Below, one piece after another: positions 1 to 8,365 of a stretch of 64,000 bases of DNA. The first letter of the stretch is position 1. Each line of letters opens with the position of its first letter. Position numbers and translations under genes: made by a program. The notes under the pieces are model-generated. The model was given only the letters and a program-made list of their open reading frames with translations, was not told the origin of the DNA and ran no database searches. Source of the stretch: an uncultured bacterium (lineage in GTDB: Bacteria > Bacillota_I > Bacilli_A > RFN20 > CAG-826); NCBI GenBank assembly GCA_949300345.1, contig CASGDR010000007.1:62001-126000 (forward strand). Reading direction: 5' to 3'.

Positions 1-360
1 TTCGAAAACGGGGACCTCTCCGGCTGGGCCGAGCAGGGGATGTTGCTGCTGAATGCCTATTTGACCGTCAGGGCCCATAAGCCCCTCAGTCATTCTCGGA
101 GCGAATACGTCGAATTCATGAAATGTACCCTGAGGTATATCGATACCTTGCAGCAGCCGATCGTCTTTTTCCTTTGGGGCAATTTCGCCCGGCAGTTCAA
201 AAAACTCATCACCAACAAGAACCGCCTGGTGCTAGAAAGCGTCCATCCCTCTCCGCTAAGCGCCAACAGGGGCGGGTGGTTTGGAAACCACCAATTCTCC
301 AGATGCAACGACTTCCTGAGCCAAAACGGGGCCAAGCCTATTGACTGGCTGGCCCATTAG
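1..360 (+). CDS. ung: Uracil-DNA glycosylase, C-terminal part (cut by window edge)
   Basis: The reading frame is open from the first base, so only the last 119 residues are present. Family 1 uracil-DNA glycosylase excises uracil from DNA to start base-excision repair in the cytoplasm. The visible part has the family block GWAEQG followed by a leucine run, the FFLWG strand, and the HPSPLSA catalytic loop containing the essential His, followed by the GWFGNHQFS segment that ends the fold. The protein ends about 30 residues after this loop, as is normal for the family. The start lies outside the window. Identity is very secure because the motifs are specific to this enzyme. Confidence 0.95.
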   Translation, partial: FENGDLSGWAEQGMLLLNAYLTVRAHKPLSHSRSEYVEFMKCTLRYIDTLQQPIVFFLWGNFARQFKKLITNKNRLVLESVHPSPLSANRGGWFGNHQFSRCNDFLSQNGAKPIDWLAH

Positions 361-366
361 GCTAGA

Positions 367-456
367 CTTTTGCTGTCCGGAGCCCGCCGTCAAGCGAGCT
401 GAGAGGAACCCTGCTTCGGGTTCGACGGTACCTGATCCGGGTAATGCCGGCGGAGG
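367..456 (+). promoter_or_regulatory. TPP (THI-box) riboswitch aptamer
   Basis: The conserved TPP aptamer cores are present: GCTGAGAGG near 399-407 and, from 430, ACCTGATCCGGGTAATGCCGG followed by CGGAGG. Bases 367-373 (CTTTTGC) can pair with 450-456 (GCGGAGG) to close helix P1, with several G-U pairs. The element lies directly before a ThiT-type thiamine transporter, the expected target. The P1 assignment is my manual pairing; the aptamer call rests on the core sequences. Confidence 0.93.
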
Positions 457-478
457 TAAATGGCCATTATCGCTTTTT

Positions 479-494
479 CCTCCGGATTAGGAGG
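479..494 (+). promoter_or_regulatory. Shine-Dalgarno-sequestering hairpin of the TPP riboswitch
   Basis: CCTCC at 479-483 pairs perfectly with GGAGG at 490-494, which is the Shine-Dalgarno of the thiT gene starting at 502. The same CCTCC could instead pair with GGAGG at 452-456, the 3' strand of the aptamer P1. That gives a simple translational switch: ligand-bound P1 leaves CCTCC free to hide the ribosome site. This is inferred from complementarity. Confidence 0.7.
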
Positions 495-501
495 AATTTT
501 A

Positions 502-1581
502 ATGGAAGAAAACGAAATACAGGAACTTCATCAGGATAGGATCGCTAACCTTCTCGAACTATTGAAGTCCAATCTCTGGATCATCATGGGTAGCATCGGT
601 GTCATCGCCCTGCTACTGACCTTGGTCCCTCTATTTAGCGCCATCCCGGTCGGTATGTCCGATGGGACGCTAATACCTCTAGGGGAAGATGAAATCGGAT
701 TCTGCTTTTGGGATTTGCTTGGCAAGACCGTCTTCTCTTGGGGCTTCTTCTTCGCCCTGCTATTCATCTTGGCGGCCACAATATGCGGATTCTTGTTCCG
801 TTTCCATTTGAATTTCGCGGTTGCTTCAACCCTTCTTTATCTGATTGGGGCCTGCCTACTGGTCTGCACTCCCTCTTTCTATGAACTGGCTCTTTCCTTC
901 AAGCTCGGGGCCGATGTAGGGGACATCGCCTCCCTAAGCGAATGCGCGGCCGGAGCCGGGGTCATCGTTCCGGTGATTCTATGCTTCATCGCCGCGATGC
1001 TAGGGGTCTCCCAAAGCAATGTCAAAGATCCCTTCAGCCTGGTCGAGATTGCCGAGATGGGCATCCTCATCGCCCTTGCGGTCATTTGCGACCTCTATCT
1101 CTCCTTCGATATTTCCGCGGGTGCGGGTTCCATCAACCTCGCGATGGTGCCTCTGTTCCTGATTGCCCTTAGGCACGGACCGGCCAAGGGTTTCGTCGCC
1201 GGCGGCATCGTATTCGGTTTCATCACCTGCCTGACCGATGGCTATGGAATCTATACCTTCCCGTTCGATTACCTGATGGGCTTTGGTTCCATCTGCATGC
1301 TCGGATTCTTCCGCAAGTGGATTTTCACGGAAAAAGAACCCGGTTTTGCGCCGATTGGCTTCCTTTATATCCTCATCGGCGGGATTCTGGCCACCCTTGT
1401 AAGATTCATCGGTTCGACAGCTTCTTCGATGGTCATCTATGGCTATGAAATCATCCCGGCCATGGAATATAACGTCCTCTATATCTTGCCTACCGGGGCC
1501 ATTGCGACCGGGGTCATGATGGCCTTGTATGTGCCTCTGGCGAGGGTCAACTCCTACACCAGGCGCCATAACGCCCACTAG
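502..1581 (+). CDS. thiT: ThiT-like thiamine ECF transporter S component with extra N-terminal membrane domain
   Basis: Substrate-binding membrane subunit for thiamine uptake through an energy-coupling factor transporter. The last ~180 residues match ThiT: a VEIAEMGILIAL helix, LRHGPAKGFVAGG, and the DGYGIYTFPFDYL segment like the binding-site region of lactococcal ThiT. The first ~175 residues are additional, with about four hydrophobic segments (near 20-43, 70-92, 97-120 and 144-165), making 359 residues against about 180 for ordinary ThiT. I chose ATG 502 because AGGAGG at 489-494 precedes it; an in-frame ATG at 460 lies at the aptamer edge and has no proper site. The upstream TPP riboswitch supports the substrate. 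No energizing subunits are adjacent, so it probably uses shared ones. Confidence 0.85.
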   Translation: MEENEIQELHQDRIANLLELLKSNLWIIMGSIGVIALLLTLVPLFSAIPVGMSDGTLIPLGEDEIGFCFWDLLGKTVFSWGFFFALLFILAATICGFLFRFHLNFAVASTLLYLIGACLLVCTPSFYELALSFKLGADVGDIASLSECAAGAGVIVPVILCFIAAMLGVSQSNVKDPFSLVEIAEMGILIALAVICDLYLSFDISAGAGSINLAMVPLFLIALRHGPAKGFVAGGIVFGFITCLTDGYGIYTFPFDYLMGFGSICMLGFFRKWIFTEKEPGFAPIGFLYILIGGILATLVRFIGSTASSMVIYGYEIIPAMEYNVLYILPTGAIATGVMMALYVPLARVNSYTRRHNAH

Positions 1582-1646
1582 ATGAGGCGCTTCCTCAGGC
1601 TTGAATAAACTCACCCTAAACGCAAAGGCATTTTGGGCTCTTTTGG

Positions 1647-1675
1647 TTGAGATAAATCCCCTTAGGCCTTATATA
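1647..1675 (+). promoter_or_regulatory. Promoter of the acidic membrane protein gene
   Basis: TTGAGA at 1647-1652 and TATATA at 1670-1675 are separated by 17 bp. The predicted start, near 1682, leaves an 18-nt leader with a weak AGGAA site before ATG 1700. Confidence 0.5.
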
Positions 1676-1699
1676 TAAGGGAGTTTCAGGAACACCACT

Positions 1700-2959
1700 A
1701 TGCCAAAGAAAAAAGAAGATACCGAAATCATTGAAAACCCCATCGCCGAAGAAGAAAGCGACTTCGCCGACGAACTAAAGGAAGAACCCATTGAGGAAAT
1801 AATAGAAGAAGCACCCCTCGAAGAAACCAAGGAAGAACCGGCTCCGGCCGAGGAAGCCAAGGCAGAAGCCGAACCCAAGGTCGAAGAACCCAAGAGCTAT
1901 GAATACGATGACCCCAATCTCGAGGCCATCGAGTTTGCTAGGGCGGCTTGCCTGAAGTCCTACCGCGGCATGGGCAAATGGACCATCCTTCCGACCGTCG
2001 TGATGGTGGCCGGCATCGTCTTGGCCTGGATCTTGCCCAACTACGTCTGGCCGGATAATTCCACCCTTGCCCTAGGCATTACCATCGGCATCGTCGCCGT
2101 CATTCTGGTTTTGATGATCGTCCTTTCGGTCATCAAGAAAAGGAAGACCGACGCGAGGATGAAGGTCTATCTCAACGACTTCTATACCTTCACCGGACAG
2201 TATGTCTTCGATGGAACCGGAATCACCAATCTGACCGGTGACATCGATAGCAAGCTCACCAAGATCGAATTCGAAGAGGCTGGCCTCTACAAAGACCTCT
2301 TCAATGTCGGATCCAGGGCTTCGCTTACCTTCAATTACAAAGGCCATAAGTGCGGCATCGCCGATGCGGCTGGACAGATCAAGGGAGCCAAGGCCCTGCA
2401 GACCGTCTTCGTCGGCAAGTTCATGAGGGCCACCAACAACTACAAAGGCGCGACATTGACCATCTACCTGAAGGGCAACGATAGGGCCCTTCCTCCGACC
2501 GATATCGATGACATTCCCGTCATCATTGAGGACAAGACCATGGTGGTCCGCGGCGAACAAGGGGCCAAGAAAGCCTTCACCAAAAAGGTAAAAGATGCGA
2601 TCAAGTCCTTCAGGATGGACGAAACCCTGGTGGACATGACCGTCAGGATCGAAGAAGGAAAGACCTTCATCCTGTTCGGCTATGAAGACACCCTGATGAT
2701 CCTTCCGATGGAAAAGCCCTTCAACCCGGCCCCGACCCAGCATTACAAGGCCGACTTCCGCAAGGCCCTTGACCTGATCGATGCGATCGACGGCATCAAG
2801 AAAAGCCAAAAGGATGAACCCGTAGCCGAAGAAGAACCCAAGGCTGAGGAACTTAAGGCCGAAGAGACGGTCGAGGAAGCCAAAGAGGCCACTCCCGAAG
2901 CGGTGGAAGAGCCCAAGGCTGAGGAAACGCCGGCCATCGACGAAGAACATAAAGCCTAA
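1700..2959 (+). CDS. Membrane protein with acidic tails, possibly DUF3137-like
   Basis: A 419-residue protein of unknown function. Residues ~1-70 and ~370-419 are Glu/Ala/Pro/Lys-rich and probably disordered. Two hydrophobic segments lie near 96-116 and 124-146. They are followed by a basic KKRK stop-transfer and a ~220-residue globular domain (core YTFTGQYVFDGTG ... FEEAGLYKDL ... TVFVGKFMRA). The arrangement of two helices plus this domain recalls DUF3137 proteins, a weak resemblance judged by eye. Both tails would then be cytoplasmic. It is monocistronic, with its own promoter and a strong terminator just after the stop. Confidence 0.55.
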   Translation: MPKKKEDTEIIENPIAEEESDFADELKEEPIEEIIEEAPLEETKEEPAPAEEAKAEAEPKVEEPKSYEYDDPNLEAIEFARAACLKSYRGMGKWTILPTVVMVAGIVLAWILPNYVWPDNSTLALGITIGIVAVILVLMIVLSVIKKRKTDARMKVYLNDFYTFTGQYVFDGTGITNLTGDIDSKLTKIEFEEAGLYKDLFNVGSRASLTFNYKGHKCGIADAAGQIKGAKALQTVFVGKFMRATNNYKGATLTIYLKGNDRALPPTDIDDIPVIIEDKTMVVRGEQGAKKAFTKKVKDAIKSFRMDETLVDMTVRIEEGKTFILFGYEDTLMILPMEKPFNPAPTQHYKADFRKALDLIDAIDGIKKSQKDEPVAEEEPKAEELKAEETVEEAKEATPEAVEEPKAEETPAIDEEHKA

Positions 2960-2966
2960 ACCGAAG

Positions 2967-3007
2967 AGGCTGTCCGAACCAAAACGAGGCTCAGGACGGC
3001 CTTTTTT
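2967..3007 (+). terminator. Rho-independent terminator
   Basis: GGCTGTCC (2968-2975) pairs with GGACGGCC (2994-3001, one G-U) and is followed by a T-rich run, 8 nt after the preceding stop codon. Confidence 0.85.
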
Positions 3008-3151
3008 CTTGGATAGATCCGATTCACATATAGAGGGGATAATCCACCAAGAGCAGGGGTGGTCATATTTCCTCATGATGATTAGGTTTCGTTAACTTTG
3101 ATTGACAAGGTCGGGTTGTGGCAACTAACCTTTCTTGGCTATAGCCAAAAG

Positions 3152-3505
3152 ATGGAAAAAGAAAAGGAAGTCGAAGTAGTAGGGCTGATGATCTCCCTGT
3201 ACTGCCGTAAGAAGCATGGTAGCAAAAAGGGAACTCTTTGCCCTGATTGCCAAGCCCTTTTGGACTATGCCGCCTTCCGCAGAAGCGTCTGTCCCCACGG
3301 CGACAAGAAGCCTTTCTGCTCGAATTGCCCCATCCATTGCTATAAGCCGGACATGAAGGAAAAGATTAGGGCGGTCATGCGCTTTTCCGGACCTAGGATG
3401 TTACTGCACCATCCCATCATTGCCTGCTCCCACCTCATCGAGACCAAAAGAGAAAAACGCAAATTGAAGAATAAGGCCAAGAAGGAGGCTTCCAATGTTC
3501 GATAA
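3152..3505 (+). CDS. YgbA_NO family (nitrous-oxide-stimulated promoter) cysteine protein
   Basis: A 117-residue protein of the YgbA_NO family. The diagnostic pattern is intact: LYCRKKHG, CPDCQALLDYA, RRSVCPHG, KPFCSNCPIHCY and the closing RFSGPRML. The closely spaced Cys residues suggest metal or cluster binding. In enterobacteria the E. coli member is induced by nitric oxide through NsrR; a biochemical role is not established to my knowledge. ATG 3152 is chosen because TATAGC at 3140-3145 sits 6 nt before it, fitting a leaderless start; an in-frame start at 3098 would precede that hexamer. The stop overlaps the next ABC gene by 11 bp, so it is the first gene of the exporter/ECF cassette. Confidence 0.82.
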   Translation: MEKEKEVEVVGLMISLYCRKKHGSKKGTLCPDCQALLDYAAFRRSVCPHGDKKPFCSNCPIHCYKPDMKEKIRAVMRFSGPRMLLHHPIIACSHLIETKREKRKLKNKAKKEASNVR

Positions 3506-5222
3506 AGACCTCCTCAAGCTACTAGGCAAGAACAAGAAATACCTTTTCGTTGCTGTCATATTCATGATTCTCAAAGCCCTTGGCAACCTAGGTCTGACCG
3601 CTTCGGTGTGCTATGCCTTGGCCGTAGCCTTCGAAGGCCTTGAGCCTATGCATTACCTATACGCCACCTTGTCCTTCCTCGGGTGTTTGGCCCTTAGGTA
3701 CATCTTCGGAAGGCTCTCCGATGAGAGCAAGGATGCGATCGGTAGGCAAGCGAAGAAGGAACTTCGCCTTAGGGCCTATTCCAAAATCGTGGCCTTGGGC
3801 GGGGGAGAAGGAAGCGGCATGGGCCTATCCGGGCTTAGCCAGATTTCCCTTGAGGGAATCGAGCAGCTCGATCTTTATTACTCGACCTATCTGCCCCAGT
3901 TCTTCTATTCGATGATCTTCCCGTTCATCCTCTTTGCCATCTTGGCCCCGTTAGAATGGCATGCGGCCTTGGTGCTTCTATGCTGCGTGCCCTTGATTCC
4001 CATTTCCATCATCGCGGTCAGCAAGTATGCCAAAAAGGTCTTTGCCAAATATTGGGGCCAGTATATTTCCATGGGCGACGGCTTCCTGGACGCCATCCAA
4101 GGATTGAGGGATCTATTCGTTTATAAGGCGGACGCTAGGGAAGCCGAGAACATCGACCGCAAGGCCGAGGACTTTAGAAAAGTGACCATGAAGGTCTTGG
4201 TTATGCAGCTCGCCAGCGTCACCATCATGGATTTGGTGGCCTATGGGGGTGCAGCGGCCGGGATTTCATTGTCGCTGATTTCCCTTTCGGATCATGTAAT
4301 CAGCCCCGCAGTTGCTTTGTTCGTGGTCCTTGTGGCCGTTGAATTCTTCCTGCCTTTAAGGGCACTTGGCAGCGCCTTCCATGTGGCCATGAACGGCGTT
4401 TCAGCCGGCAGGAAAATCATGGCCTTGTTAGAAACCCCGGAAGTGCCTTGGGGTGCAGAAATCGCAAAAGCGGGCCCGATTTGCGCGAATCATGTTGATT
4501 TTGCCTATGAGGAAGACCGCCCCATCCTCAAGGATGTGACCCTTTCTTTCAAAGAAAAGGGCCTTACCGCGATAGTTGGCGAATCCGGCTCGGGCAAATC
4601 CACGATTGCCTCCTTGATCCTCGGGATGATCGACCCCAATAAAGGGGAGATTTCTTTGGGGAACGAGCCCATCAAGTCCTATAGCCGGGAATCCTATTTT
4701 GGTAACATCGGCTGGGTCGGGACCTCAACCCATCTGTTCAACCTTTCCATCAGGGACAATTTCCATTTGGCTAATCCCAGTTTGAGCGATGCTCAAATCA
4801 AGGAAGCCCTCCTGAAGGTCAACCTTGGCTCCTTGCTTGAAGAACATGGCTTGGACTATGTCATCTCCGAGGATTCGAAGAACATCTCCGGCGGGGAACG
4901 CCAGAGGATGGCACTAGCCATTTCATTGAGCATGGATAAGCCCATCTACATCTTCGATGAAGCCACCAGCAACATCGACATCGATTCGGAAGCCACCATC
5001 ATTGATAGCATCTATTCTCTAGCGAAGGATAAGACTCTGATCATGATTTCGCATCGTTTGGAAAACGTAGTCAGGGCCGACAAAATCTATTTCCTTGAAG
5101 ACGGGAAGATCATCGAGGAGGGCACCCATAAAGAACTATTGGAAAAGAAGGGCTCCTACGCTTCTTTGTATCTGACCCAGAAGTCCCTTGAGCAAGGTTA
5201 TAAGGAGGCCGTCCATGGATAG
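3495..5222 (+). CDS. CydD-like ABC exporter half-transporter
   Basis: A 575-residue fused permease-ATPase. The first ~320 residues form the six-helix ABC exporter domain. It contains the segment IEQLDLYYSTYLPQF, typical of CydD-type thiol/heme-related exporters. The nucleotide-binding domain has Walker A GESGSGKST (~362-370), signature ISGGERQR (~465) and Walker B IFDEATS (~484). It should pair with the next gene as a heterodimer in the membrane. CydDC exports cysteine and glutathione and binds heme. In streptococcal heme operons a comparable pair precedes an ECF transporter, as happens here. The start overlaps the YgbA_NO gene, with GGAGG upstream at 3484-3488. The substrate is not established. 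Confidence 0.85.
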   Translation: MFDKDLLKLLGKNKKYLFVAVIFMILKALGNLGLTASVCYALAVAFEGLEPMHYLYATLSFLGCLALRYIFGRLSDESKDAIGRQAKKELRLRAYSKIVALGGGEGSGMGLSGLSQISLEGIEQLDLYYSTYLPQFFYSMIFPFILFAILAPLEWHAALVLLCCVPLIPISIIAVSKYAKKVFAKYWGQYISMGDGFLDAIQGLRDLFVYKADAREAENIDRKAEDFRKVTMKVLVMQLASVTIMDLVAYGGAAAGISLSLISLSDHVISPAVALFVVLVAVEFFLPLRALGSAFHVAMNGVSAGRKIMALLETPEVPWGAEIAKAGPICANHVDFAYEEDRPILKDVTLSFKEKGLTAIVGESGSGKSTIASLILGMIDPNKGEISLGNEPIKSYSRESYFGNIGWVGTSTHLFNLSIRDNFHLANPSLSDAQIKEALLKVNLGSLLEEHGLDYVISEDSKNISGGERQRMALAISLSMDKPIYIFDEATSNIDIDSEATIIDSIYSLAKDKTLIMISHRLENVVRADKIYFLEDGKIIEEGTHKELLEKKGSYASLYLTQKSLEQGYKEAVHG

Positions 5223-6906
5223 AAGGCGGTCAGGAATCATCATCATGCTCAAGCTGATGTCGTCCCTTGGCAGCTTGGCTTTTGTCATCATCGTGGCCCT
5301 CATCAACGGGACCCTTGGCTTCTTAAGCGCATCCGGCGTCACCGTATTCGGGGCCGTGGCCATTGCCAAACTGCTCGGCGAACTTGGACTATGTGCGACC
5401 GTCTCCATCCCCTGGTGGGGCATTGCCCTTGGTGCGGTCGGCTGCGGGCTGATCAGAGGGGTGCTCCGCTACTTCGAGCAATATTCCAATCACTTCATCG
5501 CCTTCAAATTGTTGGCCATACTCCGCCACAAGGCCTTCGCCTCCCTGCGCCGCCTTGGGCCTAGCAAGGTCGAGCAGATGAAGAAGGGGAACCTGCTTAG
5601 TCTACTTACCGCGGACATCGAGACCCTAGAGGTCTTCTATGCCCACACCATGTCGCCGGTACTGATTGCCGTCCTCTCATCTTTGGCCTATTTCCTATTC
5701 ATCTATTTCCTCGGCGGGCTTTATCTCTCCCTAGTGGCCATATTTGCCTATGTTCTACTTGGTGTCATCGTGCCCACGGTTTCCAGCAAGGTCTTAAAGA
5801 GTTCCGGCGTTAGATACCGCAACCAGCTGGCTGGGTTCAATTCCTACTACCTCGATAGCCTCAAAGGCGTGAAGGAAACCATCGTCGAGGGCAATGTGGA
5901 ATCCCGCAAAGCCGAAATCGAAAGGCAAAGCACTTCCTTGCTATCCACCATCAAGGCCACGAAGAGGAAGAATTCCCGGGCGGCAGCCATCACCGAAGTA
6001 TGCGTGGCCCTTACCATGGCCCTAGCCACTGCGGTCGCCTTGATAGGATATATCTACCTTGGGCAAGACCTAGGCTTATTGATCATTGCCTTAGTCTGTT
6101 TCTTCTCTTCCTTCGGCCCGGTCCTGGCCCTAAGCGCATTGCCGGGAAACCTCACCCAGACCTTTGCCTCCGGGGAAAGGCTCTTGAACCTACTTGAGGA
6201 GAAGCCCTCCATCGAAGAGGTCAAAGGCAAAAACGACATCGACTTCAGGAAACTTGAGGTCAAAGATCTATCCTTTGCCTACGAGGGGGAAGAGGACGTA
6301 ATCAAAAACGCCAATCTGACCGCAGAACTTGGGCAAATCATCGGAATCGTCGGTCCTTCCGGTTGCGGGAAGTCCACCTTGCTCAAGCTCTTGCTCCGCT
6401 TCAACAAAAAGGAGGCCGGGCAAATCCTTTATGACGGGATCGATGTCGATGAAGTCAATACCTCAAGCCTCTATGAGAACGTGGCCGTGGTCTTCCAGGA
6501 TACCTATCTCTTCGATGGGACCATCGCCGAGAATATTGCTCTAGGTAATCCATCCGCATCAAAAGAGGAAATCCTGAAGGCCGTGGACGAAGCCTCTTTG
6601 AAGGACTTCATCGATGCTTTGCCCCAGGGACTCGACACCAAGGTCGGACAGACCGGGGAGGGTATCTCCTCGGGCGAAAAGCAGAGGATCGGCTTGGCTA
6701 GGGCCTTCCTAAGCAAGGCCAAGCTTATTCTGCTCGATGAGCCGACTTCCAATGTCGATAGCCTCAACGAAGGCATGATCCTTGCCTCTCTTGTTAAAGC
6801 CAAAAAGGACAGGGCCATCATCCTGGTCAGCCATCGGGAATCCACCATGGCCATCAGCGACATCAGATACATTGCCCATGACGGGATGATCCAAAAAGGA
6901 GAATGA
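5215..6906 (+). CDS. CydC-like ABC exporter half-transporter
   Basis: A 563-residue fused permease-ATPase, partner of the previous gene. It has six predicted membrane helices, then Walker A GPSGCGKST (~379-387), signature ISSGEKQR (~483) and Walker B LLDEPTS (~505). The signature has SSG in place of SGG, so the two ATP sites of the heterodimer may be unequal. ATG 5215 is chosen over an in-frame ATG at 5188 because AAGGAGG at 5202-5208 fits it; it overlaps the upstream stop by 8 bp. The next gene begins within the stop region, so the cassette is translationally coupled. Confidence 0.85.
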   Translation: MDRRRSGIIIMLKLMSSLGSLAFVIIVALINGTLGFLSASGVTVFGAVAIAKLLGELGLCATVSIPWWGIALGAVGCGLIRGVLRYFEQYSNHFIAFKLLAILRHKAFASLRRLGPSKVEQMKKGNLLSLLTADIETLEVFYAHTMSPVLIAVLSSLAYFLFIYFLGGLYLSLVAIFAYVLLGVIVPTVSSKVLKSSGVRYRNQLAGFNSYYLDSLKGVKETIVEGNVESRKAEIERQSTSLLSTIKATKRKNSRAAAITEVCVALTMALATAVALIGYIYLGQDLGLLIIALVCFFSSFGPVLALSALPGNLTQTFASGERLLNLLEEKPSIEEVKGKNDIDFRKLEVKDLSFAYEGEEDVIKNANLTAELGQIIGIVGPSGCGKSTLLKLLLRFNKKEAGQILYDGIDVDEVNTSSLYENVAVVFQDTYLFDGTIAENIALGNPSASKEEILKAVDEASLKDFIDALPQGLDTKVGQTGEGISSGEKQRIGLARAFLSKAKLILLDEPTSNVDSLNEGMILASLVKAKKDRAIILVSHRESTMAISDIRYIAHDGMIQKGE

Positions 6907-6908
6907 TT

Positions 6909-7694
6909 ATGGACGAGAAAGAAAAGAAGACCGAAGAGTTAACTGCCGAACTCATTGCCAATTCGGGCGAAGGGGATGCTTCAAGGGAAGTGGCCGAAGC
7001 CAAAAATGAGGTAGTCATCCCCGAAGACGATGTGGTCGATGCCAAGGAAGAAGAACAATTGGCCCTAGATCTTGCCAGCAATAGCGGCGAGGCCATCGAC
7101 GTCGAGGTAGAGGAAAAGAAGAGGTGGAAGTGGCTACCCCATTACACCATCAAAGACATCGTCTATTTGGCCATCATGGCGGCCTGCATGCTGTTGACCG
7201 GGGCCATCATGCCTCTTGTTACCCAAGTGCCGGTATTCGGCATCATCCAAGTCTGCCTCGGCTTGCAGTTTTCGATTTTCCCGGCCCTTGGGCTTATGAA
7301 GGTCCGCAAGCCCGGCGCCCTGCTTTTCATGGCTCTTTGCAGCGGCATCGTCTTGGTCTTCATGTTCCCGCCGATGTTCGTGTGTTTATTGATTTGCGCC
7401 CTTATTTCCGAAGTGTTGGTCCTTGCCGTGTTCAGGGGCTACAAAAATGATTTCGCCTGCTGGTTGTCCGCCATGCTGTACATGCCGATGTCCTTGCCGT
7501 TTCTCTATGTTTGGTATGCCTATATCTACACTTGGACCGGCGATGAAGGTGAGGCCGTCAGTGCCTTCATCGGGGCCGACTGGTGGGTGGCTCTATTGAT
7601 GTCGCTTGCCGTAGTTGCCATCTGCTCGATCGGCGCCTTGCTTGGGATCATCATCAACCGCGAGCTAACCAAGGCCGGAGCCAACAGGAAATGA
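6909..7694 (+). CDS. ECF transporter S component (MptD/Trep_Strep-like) with acidic N-terminal tail
   Basis: A 261-residue membrane protein. Residues ~1-65 are acidic and low in complexity. A membrane domain of five to six helices begins at HYTIKDIVYLAIMAA, the usual opening of MptD/Trep_Strep-like S components. Such proteins bind the substrate and are energized by EcfT and EcfA, which follow immediately. AAGGAG at 6895-6900 favours ATG 6909 over the in-frame ATG 6903, which overlaps the upstream stop. The stop overlaps the next start (ATGA). The substrate cannot be read from sequence; the neighbours suggest heme or a related cofactor. Confidence 0.8.
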   Translation: MDEKEKKTEELTAELIANSGEGDASREVAEAKNEVVIPEDDVVDAKEEEQLALDLASNSGEAIDVEVEEKKRWKWLPHYTIKDIVYLAIMAACMLLTGAIMPLVTQVPVFGIIQVCLGLQFSIFPALGLMKVRKPGALLFMALCSGIVLVFMFPPMFVCLLICALISEVLVLAVFRGYKNDFACWLSAMLYMPMSLPFLYVWYAYIYTWTGDEGEAVSAFIGADWWVALLMSLAVVAICSIGALLGIIINRELTKAGANRK

Positions 7695-8365
7695 GAGCTG
7701 GCTTCTCACTAAAACTCAATCCCTTGATGGCCCTGTTCATCGCGCTTTTCGTTTTGATCAGCGGCCTGGTTCTTGCCACCTCCATCAGAGGTACCTATTT
7801 CTTGGCCGGATGCCTGGTTTTGCTTTGTGTCTTCGGCTGCTGGAGAAGTGCCCTGCGCGTCATTCCCGTGATGGGCATCGTGGGGGCTATTTTCATCCTT
7901 ATTGCCTATTACTCTTCCGGGCAGGATACCGACGCTGCCCTAAGGATGGGCAACCGCTTCTTGGCCATTGCCGTCGGCATCATCCCGACCTTCGGCATCG
8001 ATTCGGCTGCCTTTATAAGAAGCCTCAACCAGATCAAGTGCCCAAGGGCCATAACCCTAGGCATGCTGATTGCCATGTCCTTTGTGCCTTTGCTGAAAAA
8101 GGAAGTCAGCACCGTAAGGGCGGCCATGAAGACTAGGGGAGCCGGAGGACTGGCCCGCCCCAAGGTTTTCTATCGGGCTTTTCTCATACCCTTTGTGATG
8201 AGGCTAGGCTCCATCAGCGATACCTTGGCCCTATCGGTGGAGACCAGAGCCTATACCCTCTCTGGGTATCCTTATTCGGTCTATAAGAAGCAATATCTGC
8301 TCATTTCCGACCTCTTTGCGGGGGTTTTGGTAATAGTGGGCCTCGTTTTGGCGGTAGTGTTATGA
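7691..8365 (+). CDS. ECF transporter T component (EcfT-like transmembrane coupler)
   Basis: A 224-residue membrane protein that couples the S component to the ATPases. It has N-terminal helices, a cytoplasmic coupling region, and Ala-Arg-type coupling motifs seen as AMKTRGAG (~139) and VETRAY (~184), then a C-terminal helix pair. ATG 7691 overlaps the S-component stop as ATGA; longer open frame upstream is out-of-frame shadow of the S gene. The stop in turn overlaps the ATPase start. Because S, T and A are encoded together, this looks like a dedicated (group I) ECF system rather than the shared group II module. Confidence 0.85.
   Translation: MRAGFSLKLNPLMALFIALFVLISGLVLATSIRGTYFLAGCLVLLCVFGCWRSALRVIPVMGIVGAIFILIAYYSSGQDTDAALRMGNRFLAIAVGIIPTFGIDSAAFIRSLNQIKCPRAITLGMLIAMSFVPLLKKEVSTVRAAMKTRGAGGLARPKVFYRAFLIPFVMRLGSISDTLALSVETRAYTLSGYPYSVYKKQYLLISDLFAGVLVIVGLVLAVVL

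Noticed and set aside
1000-1614. Long antisense frames (also 2072-3076, 18147-19328 and 46902-48164)
   Set aside because: Each lies opposite a well-supported gene and has odd composition; they are by-products of codon use.
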